From Ceratopteris richardii (taxonomy: Eukaryota > Streptophyta > Polypodiopsida > Polypodiales > Pteridaceae): 64,000 nt of DNA. The stretch is taken from the NCBI GenBank assembly GCA_020310875.1, contig CM035413.1:167054996-167118995 (forward strand), in the 5' to 3' direction. The translations under genes and the position numbers were made by a program. Below are positions 22,760-33,784 of the stretch, piece after piece. Below the pieces are notes generated by a model. It was not told the origin of the DNA, ran no database searches, and worked only from the letters and a program-made list of their open reading frames with translations. Within the stretch, counting starts at the first letter, position 1. Every line of letters starts with the position of its first letter.

Positions 22760-22816
22760 TCAGAAGTCGATGAAGAATATGAAATCATGCAGTAGATGAA
22801 GTTGCAATAGCAGGAA

Positions 22817-23088
22817 CTGTCCATAGTCGATGGATGTTCTTCTTAGAGTGCTTTATGAAAACATTAAAAGGGTTTCTTCGACAGAGAGCACATCCAGAGG
22901 GTAGCATGGCAGAGAGATGGCTTGTACAAGAGTCTCTTGTATTCATAACTAAGTTTCTATGTATGTCGGATCCCGAAAGCCCTCGCTTATGGAGCGATGA
23001 TGAAGATGTTCATCTCGTAGGCGATGAACCACAAGGTAAAGGATTGCAAAGAAAAATGGATGCAGCTTTCAGAGAGAATGATGGAGAG
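22817..23088 (+). pseudogene. CACTA transposase C-terminal DUF4218 fragment
   Basis: The frame reads VHSRWMFFLECFMKTLKGFL, then RAHPEGSMAERWLVQESLVF. This is close to the family signature (W.YP.ER..K.LK...RN...PEG.I.E.Y...E...F). It is in a different frame from the upstream piece and is cut by Copia-2 at 23089. It is diagnostic of CACTA elements and non-functional alone. Confidence 0.8.
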
Positions 23089-24109
23089 TGTTAATCTCCA
23101 CGAGAACAAGCTACTCTTGAAATTAGAGCACCTCTATATCAAGAGTAACTCAAGACCTTTCCCAATTTGGAGTATTAATGATCAATTATAAAGATTTTGG
23201 ATAAATTGTGAAGAAGAAGACTCTACAAAAAGTCTACTGCACATAACTCTCTCATTGACTTATCAAATGTGTAAAGTTTTTTATAAAACTTTGCACAAGG
23301 TTTCGCCTATAGTATGCGCACCTTCTCCAAGTTAAATCACTTCAAAAGACTTAGTAGATCTTGAGAAATGAACTTAAAAAGTCACCTATGTCTAAAACTG
23401 TTCTTCTGAGAAGTCAATTCAGACACCTATAACTTCTAACACTTGGTTCTCTCAATCTAGAACCCCTTTATGCAAATGCTTTTAGGCACAAGTAGCTTAC
23501 CTTCCAACTTAAAGATTGACTGCTTGCTTGCTCAAAACTTTACACTATGGAAGGAGAGCTCACCAAAACATTACCATCAAATTTTGCACCTGTTTCAGAA
23601 AACAATGAACACTTCCTCACATATGAATGTTCCTACTCATAGTTCTCACAGCCTGTTTACAATTAGGCTCTCAAACTTTAACCATGGACTCATTAACTAT
23701 GGAATTAGACATCTACAAAAGGATTCTTGAAATGATCAAGCACAGAAGGAGAATACACAGAAGCATCGGGTGCAATTTCTCTTCATTAATAAAAAACTTT
23801 TAGATCTGGATGAAAGAGCTAATCTTCATACTTCTCAAGAGTCTAATCATTTCTAATTCTTCTGAATTTTTGTATTCTACACTCTCTCATATTTGCCCCA
23901 ACATTTTTCCTTGTATATATAGGCAAATATTTACAAGCTCCTGACTATACAAAAGTATAAGTGAACTATCTCCGAATAATGTACATATGTGTACACATCT
24001 TCATCTTCTGGATATGCACTTCTTTCATGCTTCATAACTTGATCTTTTCTTCAGTCCTTAGCTTCATTTCTTCATCAAAACATCAATTGTTGATTGCCCT
24101 GCACCAACA
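23089..24109 (-). repeat. Copia-2 3' LTR (1021 bp)
   Basis: It runs from TGTTAATCTCC to CACCAACA on the plus strand, next to a purine tract (read on minus). Its length is almost the same as the Copia-1 LTR (1025 bp), and it shares blocks such as TACACATATGTACAT. No partner LTR is present in the window. Confidence 0.85.
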
Positions 24110-24119
24110 GCTCCCCCTT
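24110..24119 (-). promoter_or_regulatory. Copia-2 polypurine tract
   Basis: AAGGGGGAGC on the minus strand abuts the LTR and is the same as the Copia-1 tract apart from the first bases. Confidence 0.85.
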
Positions 24120-27100
24120 AATCATCAATTGAGGTTTTCTCTATCTTCTTTATACCTGCCATGTCTTTGAATCTCTGTAACTTTGGTCCATCCAAGCTTG
24201 TGGTTAGCATATCAGCTATCTGATCTTTTGTTGAAGTATGTATTACTTCAATCTCTTTATCCATCACCTTCTCTCTTAGAAAATGATACTGAATCTCAAT
24301 GTGTTTGGTCTTGGCATAAAAAACAAGATTAACAGCTAAATACAATGAACTCATGTTATCTCCATGAATAGTGGGTGTACTCTGTATGATATCAAAACTC
24401 TTCATGAGAGTCTTTAGCTATATCACTTCCTTTGCAGCTTCCACCATACCTTTGTACTTTGCTTTTGTAGATGATAAAGCAACTGTGTGTTGCTTCTTTG
24501 AACACCAAGAGATTAACTTATCTCCCACATAACACAAGTATACACATGTTGATCTCCTATCATCTGGATTACCTGCCCAATCTGCATCACTATATATCTT
24601 GATATTTGTATCTGATGTAAAACCATAATACAAACCTTCTTTGAGTGTACCCTTAATGTATCTCAACACTCTTTGTCCTGCAATCCAATGTTCTTTCCTA
24701 GGACAATGCATGAATTGAGACAATACTCCAACTGCATATGACAAGTCAGGCCTAGTTAAAGTAGCATAAATCAGACTACCAACCAAAATTTGATATAGAT
24801 TCATATCCTTGAACTCTTCTCCTCCAAATCTGCTTAATTTTTTATTCACCTCCATTGGAGTAGGTGCTACCCTGCAATCATTCATCTTAAACTTGATCAA
24901 CAAGATCTTCAAATACCTTTCTTGAGTTACATACACTCCATGTTGAGTGTATGAGATCTCCATGCCCAAGAAATATGATAAGTCTCCCAAGTCACTGATT
25001 TTGAACTCTTTCTCCATTTGCTTCTTTAGGCTTTGAATGCCTTTCTCATCTGTACCTGTAAGAATTATATCATCAACATATATGCACATGTAAATGAGCC
25101 CATCATCACTTGCTTTGACAAGTAAACTACTATCTGCCTTTGATACTTGAAATCCAAGTTCTTTCAAGAACTTTACAAGTCTATAGTTCCATGCCCTTGG
25201 GGCCTGCTTCAACCCATACAAAACTCTCTTGAGCTTACATACATGATCTGGATACCTTTCATCTCTAAATCCTTGTGGTTGCTCCATGAAAACATCATCT
25301 GAAATATAACCATTTAAAAAAGCATTCTTCACATCTAATTGACATAATTTCCAACCTTTACATGCAGCAATAGCTATGAGTGTCCTGATGGTTGTCATCT
25401 TTGCCACAGGACTATAGGTCTCATCATAATCTATACCATATGTCTGAGCAAAACCCTTCACAACAAGTCTAGCTTTATATCTAGACACACTTCCATCTGC
25501 ATATCTCTTTGTCTTGTAGACCCACTTGCATCCAATGATCTTCTGGCTATTTGGTTTAGGAACCAAATCCCAAGTCTGTTTCTCCATCAATGCACCATAT
25601 TCTTCCTGCATAGTTTTCTCCCAATTTTCCTTACCTTTTGCCTCTTCATATGTAGAAGGGACTTCATCTGCCTTTATCATATAACCATAATCTTTGGTAG
25701 CCAAAAAAGAAGTGTCATAGCTATACCTTGTAGGTTGCCACTTGTGTCTTGATGACCTTCTGAGTTCTCCACTCCTTGAGGTTTCTGGTTCATCACACTC
25801 TGGATCAAACCTTGGAACTTCTTCAACTTCAACCTGCACTTCATTGTTCTCCTCTTCATCAAATATCTGAACCTTTGATTTACCTTTCTTTTGATTCACA
25901 ACCTCTTCATCACCTGCATTAATATTGATTGTACCTGCATACCAAGTACCTTGCTCATCAAATGTAACATCCTTTGATATAAGGAATTGTTTTGTGGATG
26001 GACTCCACAACCTATATCCCATCTGCTTATCATCATAACCAATGAATACATGCTTTTCAGCTTTAGGTTCCAATTTGTGCCTTAATTGAGATGGCACATA
26101 TGCATATGCCAAACATCCAAATACTTTGCAATGACTAGAGTAGGTCTCTTACCCCACCATGCCTCATATGGTGTCATACCCTGCAAAGCTTTACATGGTA
26201 ACCTATTGACCAAATAAGTAGCTGTATTTACAGCCTCAGCCCACAAGTAATTTGGGTAATTTTTCTCCTTCATCATGGATCTTGCAAACTCAACAAGAGT
26301 TCTATTTCTCCTTTCTGCTACACCATTTTGTTGAGGAGAGTACCTGCAAGTAATTTCCCTTTTTATACCTGCATTCCACAAGTAATCACTGAACTCATTA
26401 GAGAAATACTCTCCCCCTCCATCTGACCTTAGTCTCTTCAACTTATGACCTGTAATTCTCTCTGCATACACATGATAATGTTTAAATGTATTGAACACCT
26501 CTGACTTATCTTTGATCACATAGATAGTGATCCATCTGGTAGCATCATCAACATAAATAACATAGTACCTTGAACCATTGATACTAAAATCCTTTGATGG
26601 TCCCCACACATCTGTGTGTACCAACTCAAGCTTCTCAGAATACATAAAACCATGCTTGGAATAAGATTGCTTATGAGCCTTACCTAATTGACATGCCCCA
26701 CATCTGTATATCATATGTTGACCTGCAACATTAGGCAATCCAAGCACTGAACCATTGTTAACCATATCTTTGATACCTCTTTCATTAAAATGTCCAAGCC
26801 TTTTGTGCCAAAGATCTAACTCAGAGATCTTATGTCCTCCATAGGTGAACAAGGCATGACCAACATTACCTTGGATCTTCAATGTGAACAATCTTCCTTC
26901 TTTCTTCCCTGAAACAATCTATTTATACCCATTACTAGGGTCTTCCACAAACACTCCTTCATTAGTGAACCTAACTTCATAACCTTTTTCAACAATTTGT
27001 CCTACACTTATCAGATTCTTAGGAATTGTAAGAACATACAAAACCTTACTCAAGGGAGTACTTCCATCCTCGGCCTTCATTGATCCAATTGACTTCACAT

Positions 27101-27838
27101 TGTGCTTTGTATTGTGACCTGTTTGAACTACATGATTAGTTACCTTATTTTCCAAATCAGTCATCAAGGCTATGTTACCACTCAGATGATTGCTACATCC
27201 TGAGTCAATGTAGAAGACTCTTTGATCTTCACTTTGCCTTTCACAAGTTGCATTCATTATCAATGTTAAATCCTTCTTCTGATCTGAAGCATAATTGTAG
27301 TAGGTATTGTTGTATTGTTGACTTTGGAATCCTCTACCTGCATTTCTTCCAAAGTAACCTCTACTACCTCTACCTCTGAAATTAGCTCTTTGATTTCTGC
27401 CACCTCTTCCTCTTGAATTAAAATTATGATTATATCCATCATTACTCTGAGTATTATGCCAACAATCATTAGCTAAGTGATTTGTCTTACCACAAATCCA
27501 GCAAGCTTTGACTCCATCTTTATTACTTCTGCCTCTTCCTCTACCTTTGCCACCTCCTCTTCCTCTTAGGAAGTTGGCTTGGCTAGTTGTACCTTCTTCT
27601 TCATTTGCTTGTTGCTTCCCTTTGATATTCTTCTTCTTATCCTTTGAATACATTGCATGACCTACACTTTTATCACTTTCACCTTTGACATCCTGCTCAA
27701 AGGTTAACATATGTCCTAGCAACTAATTTAAGTCAGGAGTAAAATGATCAAGTGATAATTCAGTAGACAAAAAGAATGGCTTCCATTTGTCATCACCTCT
27801 CAAACCTGTGAAGATTTGCCTTACCAATTTATCCTCCT
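24118..27838 (-). pseudogene. Copia-2 gag-pol with four stops and a frameshift
   Basis: Aligned mentally to Copia-1, this holds the gag C-terminal half with zinc knuckle CWICGKTNHLANDCW, protease DSGCSNHL, integrase (HKRLGHFN, HTDVWGPS, DGGGEYFS), RT (YVDDIILTG) and RNase H (DADWAGN). In-frame stops fall near 24418 (a TAG where Copia-1 has Trp in EVIWLKTL), 26919 and 27723, and the first also ends the RNase H frame. A one-base frameshift near 26100 shifts the integrase end (PTLVIAKYL where Copia-1 has PTLDHCKVF). Catalytic residues are otherwise retained. The gene is dead, but not ancient. Confidence 0.9.
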
Positions 27839-27839
27839 C

Positions 27840-28565
<726 letters not shown>

Positions 28566-28574
28566 TTTATCCAT

Positions 28575-29639
28575 CTAGATGTTGGATTTAAATACAAACC
28601 ATATTTATCTTTTGCATAACAAGGATATAAAACTTTAGATTCAATTTACGGATCATACGATGTTGAAACCCAATTCTAGTACATGAATCTAAATCTGAAC
28701 CCAACGATCTAAATAAAGTCTGATTCCATGTGATAACATAATACGAATTATTTTTGGTGTAAACATTGATCTTAATGCCTTTGAAATGCTCAAACAACAT
28801 GTTCAAAACTTGCAAAAATAAGGTTGCAGTTGCACTAGGAACTGACTATAAACATCTAATTCAGACCAGAACATCGAGATTACGCTATAAACCACTCCAA
28901 AGTCCTGATTTAAACGAAGTATTCTTCATGTGATTGTGCATTTCATACTTTCCTAAAGCTGACCCTTAGACCAAGATGCAGCACCCACAGTGAAACAAAG
29001 TCCAAAACCAAGGTCTCACATAAACTCAAATCAAAGATCTCATCAAGACATAACTCTAAGTTCCAGTGGCCAGCTTCTCTTCTACGAGCGATTCGGATTT
29101 GTTGGAGTACTTCGAATCTTGCTGAACAATGTCTCAAATTGTATCAATACACAAAATGATTACATTCACTAGTACAGCTGATACTTAGTTTCAATCAAGA
29201 CATTATCTCTTAATTGAGCTATAATCTATTGGGTGGGGAAAAGCATTAAGATATTATACCACTATGTCAGGATAGACAAGCCTGACAGAATATGATCGAT
29301 GTCTTCACAAAGACCATTTTGGAAAATTCCTGAACTCATATGCAGATCTCTAAAAAATATGACACAAACATCGATTGCACATTCCAATGTATCAGTAGAG
29401 TGGCCGATCACATACCTACTATACAGATAATAGAAACCCTTTCACTTCTTTGTCCACAAGCTTTTGAGTATATGTTACATGTGACGAAATATACCTCACT
29501 ATGATACATGTCTGCAACTGCAACTAAAATCTGCTTACATATCAAGAATGCAATAAACATCTTCAATATCAAGAATGCAAAGACTTCATCGTCGACTACG
29601 ATCCATCTCAAATGGCATCTGCAAAGCAACATTGGACCA
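28575..29639. other. No gene recognised; 3' flank of the kinase gene
   Basis: Unique AT-rich sequence containing the likely 3' UTR of the minus-strand receptor kinase. No retroelement domain or RNA gene is seen. Confidence 0.5.
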
Positions 29640-31409
29640 TTATCCTGGATCGTGGATACGTACCAGCTTTGCTGGAGGAATAACCATGCAGTCTTCCAAT
29701 GTCCTTAATATATTGCTCATAGAAGGCCGATCGTGTGGGTCATCTTCGCAGCAGGCAAGACCCAACTGCAAAACACAACGCCATCTTTGTAGATCCATGG
29801 TGTTCTCTCCAATCATCGCCTGTTCTGCTGCCACTTCATTCCCTTCCAGATGGTTAGCTGGGACTTGAGCTCGATCAGGAATGACCATCATCTCTCTTAT
29901 GCTGGGATCGAGTGCATCCATAATGTCGGTTGTCTGATGATAAGCACGAACCCTATCAGCGATATGTTCATTATCGCTGTCAATGCTATCGTAAGCCCTC
30001 TTTCCGCAAGCTGTTTCGAGCATCAAAACCCCGAAACTATAAACATCTGTCTTATCTGTAACTTTATTTTGACGGTACGCCTCAGGTGGAATGTAGCCGG
30101 CTGTCCCCCTCGCCAAAGTTATTGCTTCCTCGTCACGAGCAAGAAGGCGTGCAAGACCGAAATCCCCAAGTTTTGCTTCCATAGATTGTGTCAAAAGAAC
30201 GTTTGCAGGTTTCACATCTCTGTGCAGTACGCAGTCGTCGAGCTGATTATGAAGATACTGAAGCCCTGACGCGACGTCCATTATGATCCGAAACCTGGTC
30301 CTGCTATCAAGAACTTCTCCGGATCTTCTCTTGTCACCATAGAGATGTTGGTCAAGGCTGCCATTGGGCATGTATTTATAAACCAATAATGTCTCACCTT
30401 TGCGAAAGCACCAGCCTTGTAACTCAAGGAGGTTACGATGTCTGATTTTGCTGATTATGTGTATCTCCTTGACAATAGCATCTGGTTCCATCAGTCCATC
30501 CCTCATCCTCTTGACGGCAATCATGGTCTTATCAGGGAGAACGCCCTTATAGACAGTGCTCGACATCCCTTTTCCTACGATTTGTTTTTCACTGAAGTTT
30601 TGAGTTGCTCGCCTCAGGATTGTATACTTGTAGCGATGAAAGCAGGTGGATGCAGTCTCTATCGCTTTTTTTTCGGATCTGAGCTTTTTCACCTGTGAAC
30701 GCTGGACAGCTAAAAATATAACAATCGCTAATATTAGTACCGATACAAGGGAGATTAGAGGTAGATGATGTTTGGATGAATCTGTTCTTGAGGACGAACT
30801 TTCCGGTGGAATCGTAATCTTGCTCGTGTTTAGATCCCAAGATAGAACGACAATCCTTTGAGAGTTGTTTCCGGATGACGCTGTGATTCCAACGTACAGC
30901 GCCGTTTCGTTTCCGAAGACCTGGGTGGGATTTATATGTAGAGAAAGAATGGGGGTTGGCGGCCTCTGAGTATGGCTTTCATTAGTTGCCCAAACCTGGA
31001 TAACGAAGGTGATGCCATCTCCAGATTCGTTGTACTTTGTGGAGGTCTCGATCCGAAAGGCGAAGGAGGTCTCGAATGAGCAAAACCGTCCCATAGGTTC
31101 AGCATCTTCCTTAAACTCTATCTGTTTTGTGTAGGTTAGTCGACGAACAGTATAGAGCGGCATATAGCCCGTTGAATCAAAGGGGACAGATGTGAGGAAA
31201 ACCTCACTCTCATAAGAAATTGGATCCATAGAGTCTTCTGTCAGGCTTTGAAGGGCGAAATTGTCGGGAAATCTCGGCGGGCGGAAGCTGAAAATTTCTT
31301 TTGCTTTTGAATTTGCAGCTTCGGATGGAGATAGTAACAGAAAGCATAAAGAAGCAGCAGCAATGGCAGCAAGAGGAGAGCCACTGGTAAATGCGAGGAG
31401 GGAGCTCAT
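29640..31409 (-). CDS. L-type lectin-domain receptor-like kinase (589 aa)
   Basis: This is a single-exon plasma-membrane receptor kinase, the only convincing host gene here. A signal peptide (hydrophobic 13-27) precedes a legume-lectin-like domain, about 38-200 (FSFRPPRFPDNFALQ; GDGITFVIQVW near 130). A Ser-rich spacer, a transmembrane segment 216-236 and an RD-type Ser/Thr kinase follow: glycine loop GKGMSSTVYKG 279-289, Lys300, Glu315, HRDVKPANVLL with Asp398, DFG 416-418, GTAGYIPPE 435-443. All catalytic residues are present. The lectin domain is short (about 165 rather than 230-250 residues) and lacks the usual metal-binding FDT..D..N..H block, so sugar binding is doubtful. The usual APE motif is PPE. 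The family perceives extracellular signals in defence and development; the ligand is unknown. ATG chosen at 31409 because it gives a good signal peptide. Confidence 0.93.
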   Translation of the reverse strand: MSSLLAFTSGSPLAAIAAASLCFLLLSPSEAANSKAKEIFSFRPPRFPDNFALQSLTEDSMDPISYESEVFLTSVPFDSTGYMPLYTVRRLTYTKQIEFKEDAEPMGRFCSFETSFAFRIETSTKYNESGDGITFVIQVWATNESHTQRPPTPILSLHINPTQVFGNETALYVGITASSGNNSQRIVVLSWDLNTSKITIPPESSSSRTDSSKHHLPLISLVSVLILAIVIFLAVQRSQVKKLRSEKKAIETASTCFHRYKYTILRRATQNFSEKQIVGKGMSSTVYKGVLPDKTMIAVKRMRDGLMEPDAIVKEIHIISKIRHRNLLELQGWCFRKGETLLVYKYMPNGSLDQHLYGDKRRSGEVLDSRTRFRIIMDVASGLQYLHNQLDDCVLHRDVKPANVLLTQSMEAKLGDFGLARLLARDEEAITLARGTAGYIPPEAYRQNKVTDKTDVYSFGVLMLETACGKRAYDSIDSDNEHIADRVRAYHQTTDIMDALDPSIREMMVIPDRAQVPANHLEGNEVAAEQAMIGENTMDLQRWRCVLQLGLACCEDDPHDRPSMSNILRTLEDCMVIPPAKLVRIHDPG

Positions 31410-31540
31410 CTGCTGCTTCAGAAACGATGGCGCACCTCTGTGTATGTGCTGTTTTCCGCGACTTACCCCAGGCGATCACCAGTTCTTCATAAGCAGTTCT
31501 ACAAGCTCATTAAGCCAAAATGCGAGCACTCACAGTAGGG

Positions 31541-31861
31541 CTAGGACAAGAGGAGGAACAGTTTGCCGAAGGTATCGTTTTCGGAATCGCACTGTATACA
31601 TAAATTAACATTACGGTCCTCCAAAGACGCATCATGCCAAGCGATCGAAGCGAGGTCAACCTGTGTGGATAACACAATACACTGTGCGGGGAAGGATCGG
31701 AACATTTCCGAATTCCGGGCAAAATGTTCAGCGAGCTGGCACATGGATGGTGCCACATTCACGCAGACAAGCCAATGGCAGGCGCCTGCGCATTCTGTTG
31801 CCGTCGTCTGCCCCAACTTCCAAGTAATCGTGAACCCACAGTGTCCCACGCCCCTTATCAT
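31541..31861 (-). other. Upstream ORF of 106 codons in the kinase leader
   Basis: An ATG-initiated frame on the same strand as the kinase ends at TAG 31541-31543, about 130 nt before the kinase ATG. The peptide is Cys-rich (MIRGVGHCGF, CAGACHWLVCVN) and unrecognised. If the transcript starts at the TATA-like site near 31950, this frame would be an upstream ORF that could dampen kinase translation. It may also be a chance frame. Confidence 0.3.
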
Positions 31862-31946
31862 GAAAACTCGTAAGGCGAGTTCTGGGTTCCGTTTTTGGCG
31901 GAGAAGAACGACTTGACAGCTTGGGGATCTCTCGTCGCCCTTTAGG

Positions 31947-31956
31947 CTATATATGC
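31947..31956 (-). promoter_or_regulatory. Candidate TATA box for the receptor kinase
   Basis: CATATATAG lies on the minus strand with CCAAT just upstream, about 540 bp before the kinase ATG. It would give a leader of roughly 0.5 kb. No transcript support is available. Confidence 0.3.
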
Positions 31957-31964
31957 GTCATTGG

Positions 31965-33473
31965 TAATTTGGTTACCTCTTACTTTCTATCATCTTCGAC
32001 AAAAGAAGGTTGCCATCTTCATACTTTTTTTTAACATGGAGGTTCAGCTGAAGCTTATTTTCCTCAGCTTTAACTTTAAAATTGCAACTGTAAAAGTGAA
32101 CGGGCATAGTACTCATGGGACCCTCCATATTTCTACACCGTGGAACATTTTGCCTTCTTATGGTTAAGGAATCTCATTTTCTTCATACATTGGATTGGAT
32201 ATAAATCACCAGGGGTGGCTTCCCATGCTAATCTTTTGGTTGGATTTTGTTCAATAAAAGTGTGTTGCTTTAGCATTATATGTCTAAGATCTTGATGCAA
32301 GCTTTTAGGACATTGTTCTTCGGTCAATAAGCTATTAACATTAGATTCTATTATCATCGTGTTAACAATGTATACCTTAGCCTTTAGTCTCATGAGAGTA
32401 TAAGGGGATGGGTAGGGGTGTACAATAGGGTTCATTCCTTCTCCCACAACCTTATGTGTGATCCTTGAACCCACAATATTTTTATATTATTGCCCAAAAT
32501 TCTTGTTGTATCATTGCTCTTGGGCATCTTCCATTGTATTATTCTATCAAATCTTGGGTCGCTTATGTTGCTAGAAGACTTTTACTATCTATTGGATGCC
32601 ACATCGATTGGATATTAGGTATTTTTTCTTCAAAATATTCCTCTATATTTGATGGTCATAACACCATGGAAGTTAGATCTTCTTCCGCTTGAATTTCAAT
32701 TTCAATTGTTTGGACATTGACATTCAATCATGCTTGTCCCTACCTCCATATAAATATTGAAATTTTTTATTGGACTCCTGAGAGTTGCAATTACATTATC
32801 TTTGGCTTCAATTTCTATAGTCAACTTCAACTCTTGTGCCATTAACTTTGCAATCTTAAATGTAATTAGTAGTTGCGGGGTAGGTTCCAATGAAGTATCC
32901 ATTAATAGGAACTTACTCAATTCATCGTTATCTAATCTAAGATTTTGTATGTCATTTTTAAGGATGGTACTATGCCTTTCTACTCACTCTATCTTTTGTT
33001 TAGAATTGAATTGGATATTCTCAATTTGATTTTCTATCATCATAAAACTTTCATTTGCACTTTGATCAGATTCTATTTTTCACCAACTCTTTATTCCTTA
33101 GAGATAATCAGCAATTATCCATCTTCACTTGTCCTAAATAATTCTACAATTAATTGTGTATATTCACTTCTATGTGCACAATGAAAGCAAAATGAACCCC
33201 CCTAGGATCCTGATTCTTTTTAGATAGAGGCTCTATATTTTCTAATTTTCTCTTTGTATATGCAAAGACTGTAGATGAAACTTTTCATACTCAAACTAGA
33301 CTTAGAAGCTTTCCAATGAGATTAAAATCACTCGGTTCAGACACTAGATGATGCCTCAACCAGTTGCATCAAAATTGACTACTTGATCTCTTCATAGGGT
33401 ATTCACTAATCTATAAAGACATAGTATATAAAATGCAATCTCTTCTAAATATGTAGAGAAAAGCTAGCACCAT
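31965..33473. other. No gene recognised
   Basis: AT-rich sequence with only short frames lacking similarity. It separates the kinase gene from Copia-3 and may contain promoter sequence. Confidence 0.5.
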
Positions 33474-33478
33474 GTATG

Positions 33479-33710
33479 TGTTGGAGTTAGACGTCTGCGG
33501 AAGCACGTGAACAACACAAGGAAGAAGAAGAAGCTTCGAGCACAAACACACAATACTGAATGTATTACTAGAGAATGTACAAAGAAAAGTAGCCCATTAG
33601 GGCAATAGGCGTATATACAAGCCGGGGGAAAAAAAACCTCCTAAAGAGGGAAAAAAGTGCCCCGGCGGTCCTAGTGTGTTCACACACATCACTACCTAAA
33701 TATATCAACA
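33479..33710 (-). repeat. Copia-3 3' LTR
   Basis: 232 bp, paired with 38312-38540. It contains an A-run expansion absent from the other copy. Confidence 0.93.
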
Positions 33711-33784
33711 AATCCCCCCTGGGAGTGATGCGGTGAACAAGGAGCTGGCACTCATGTATAAGGAAGTGCCAAGCTATGTGGAAA

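Larger units (their letters stand above)
23089..27838 (-). mobile_element. Copia-2: decayed relative of Copia-1, 5' part missing
   Basis: In minus orientation the 3' LTR is at 23089-24109 and the polypurine tract at 24110-24119. RNase H, RT, integrase, protease and zinc knuckle follow to 27722, then the start of a Gag segment (IEEDKLVRQIFTGLRGDDKWKPF) that stops at about 27838 where a hexanucleotide satellite begins. The first third of gag, the primer site and the 5' LTR are absent, so no target duplication can be checked. Protein similarity to Copia-1 is high throughout, so the two belong to one family. Confidence 0.92.

Noticed and set aside
30438-30698. Plus-strand frame inside the receptor kinase
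   Set aside because: Antisense to the kinase domain, no similarity.
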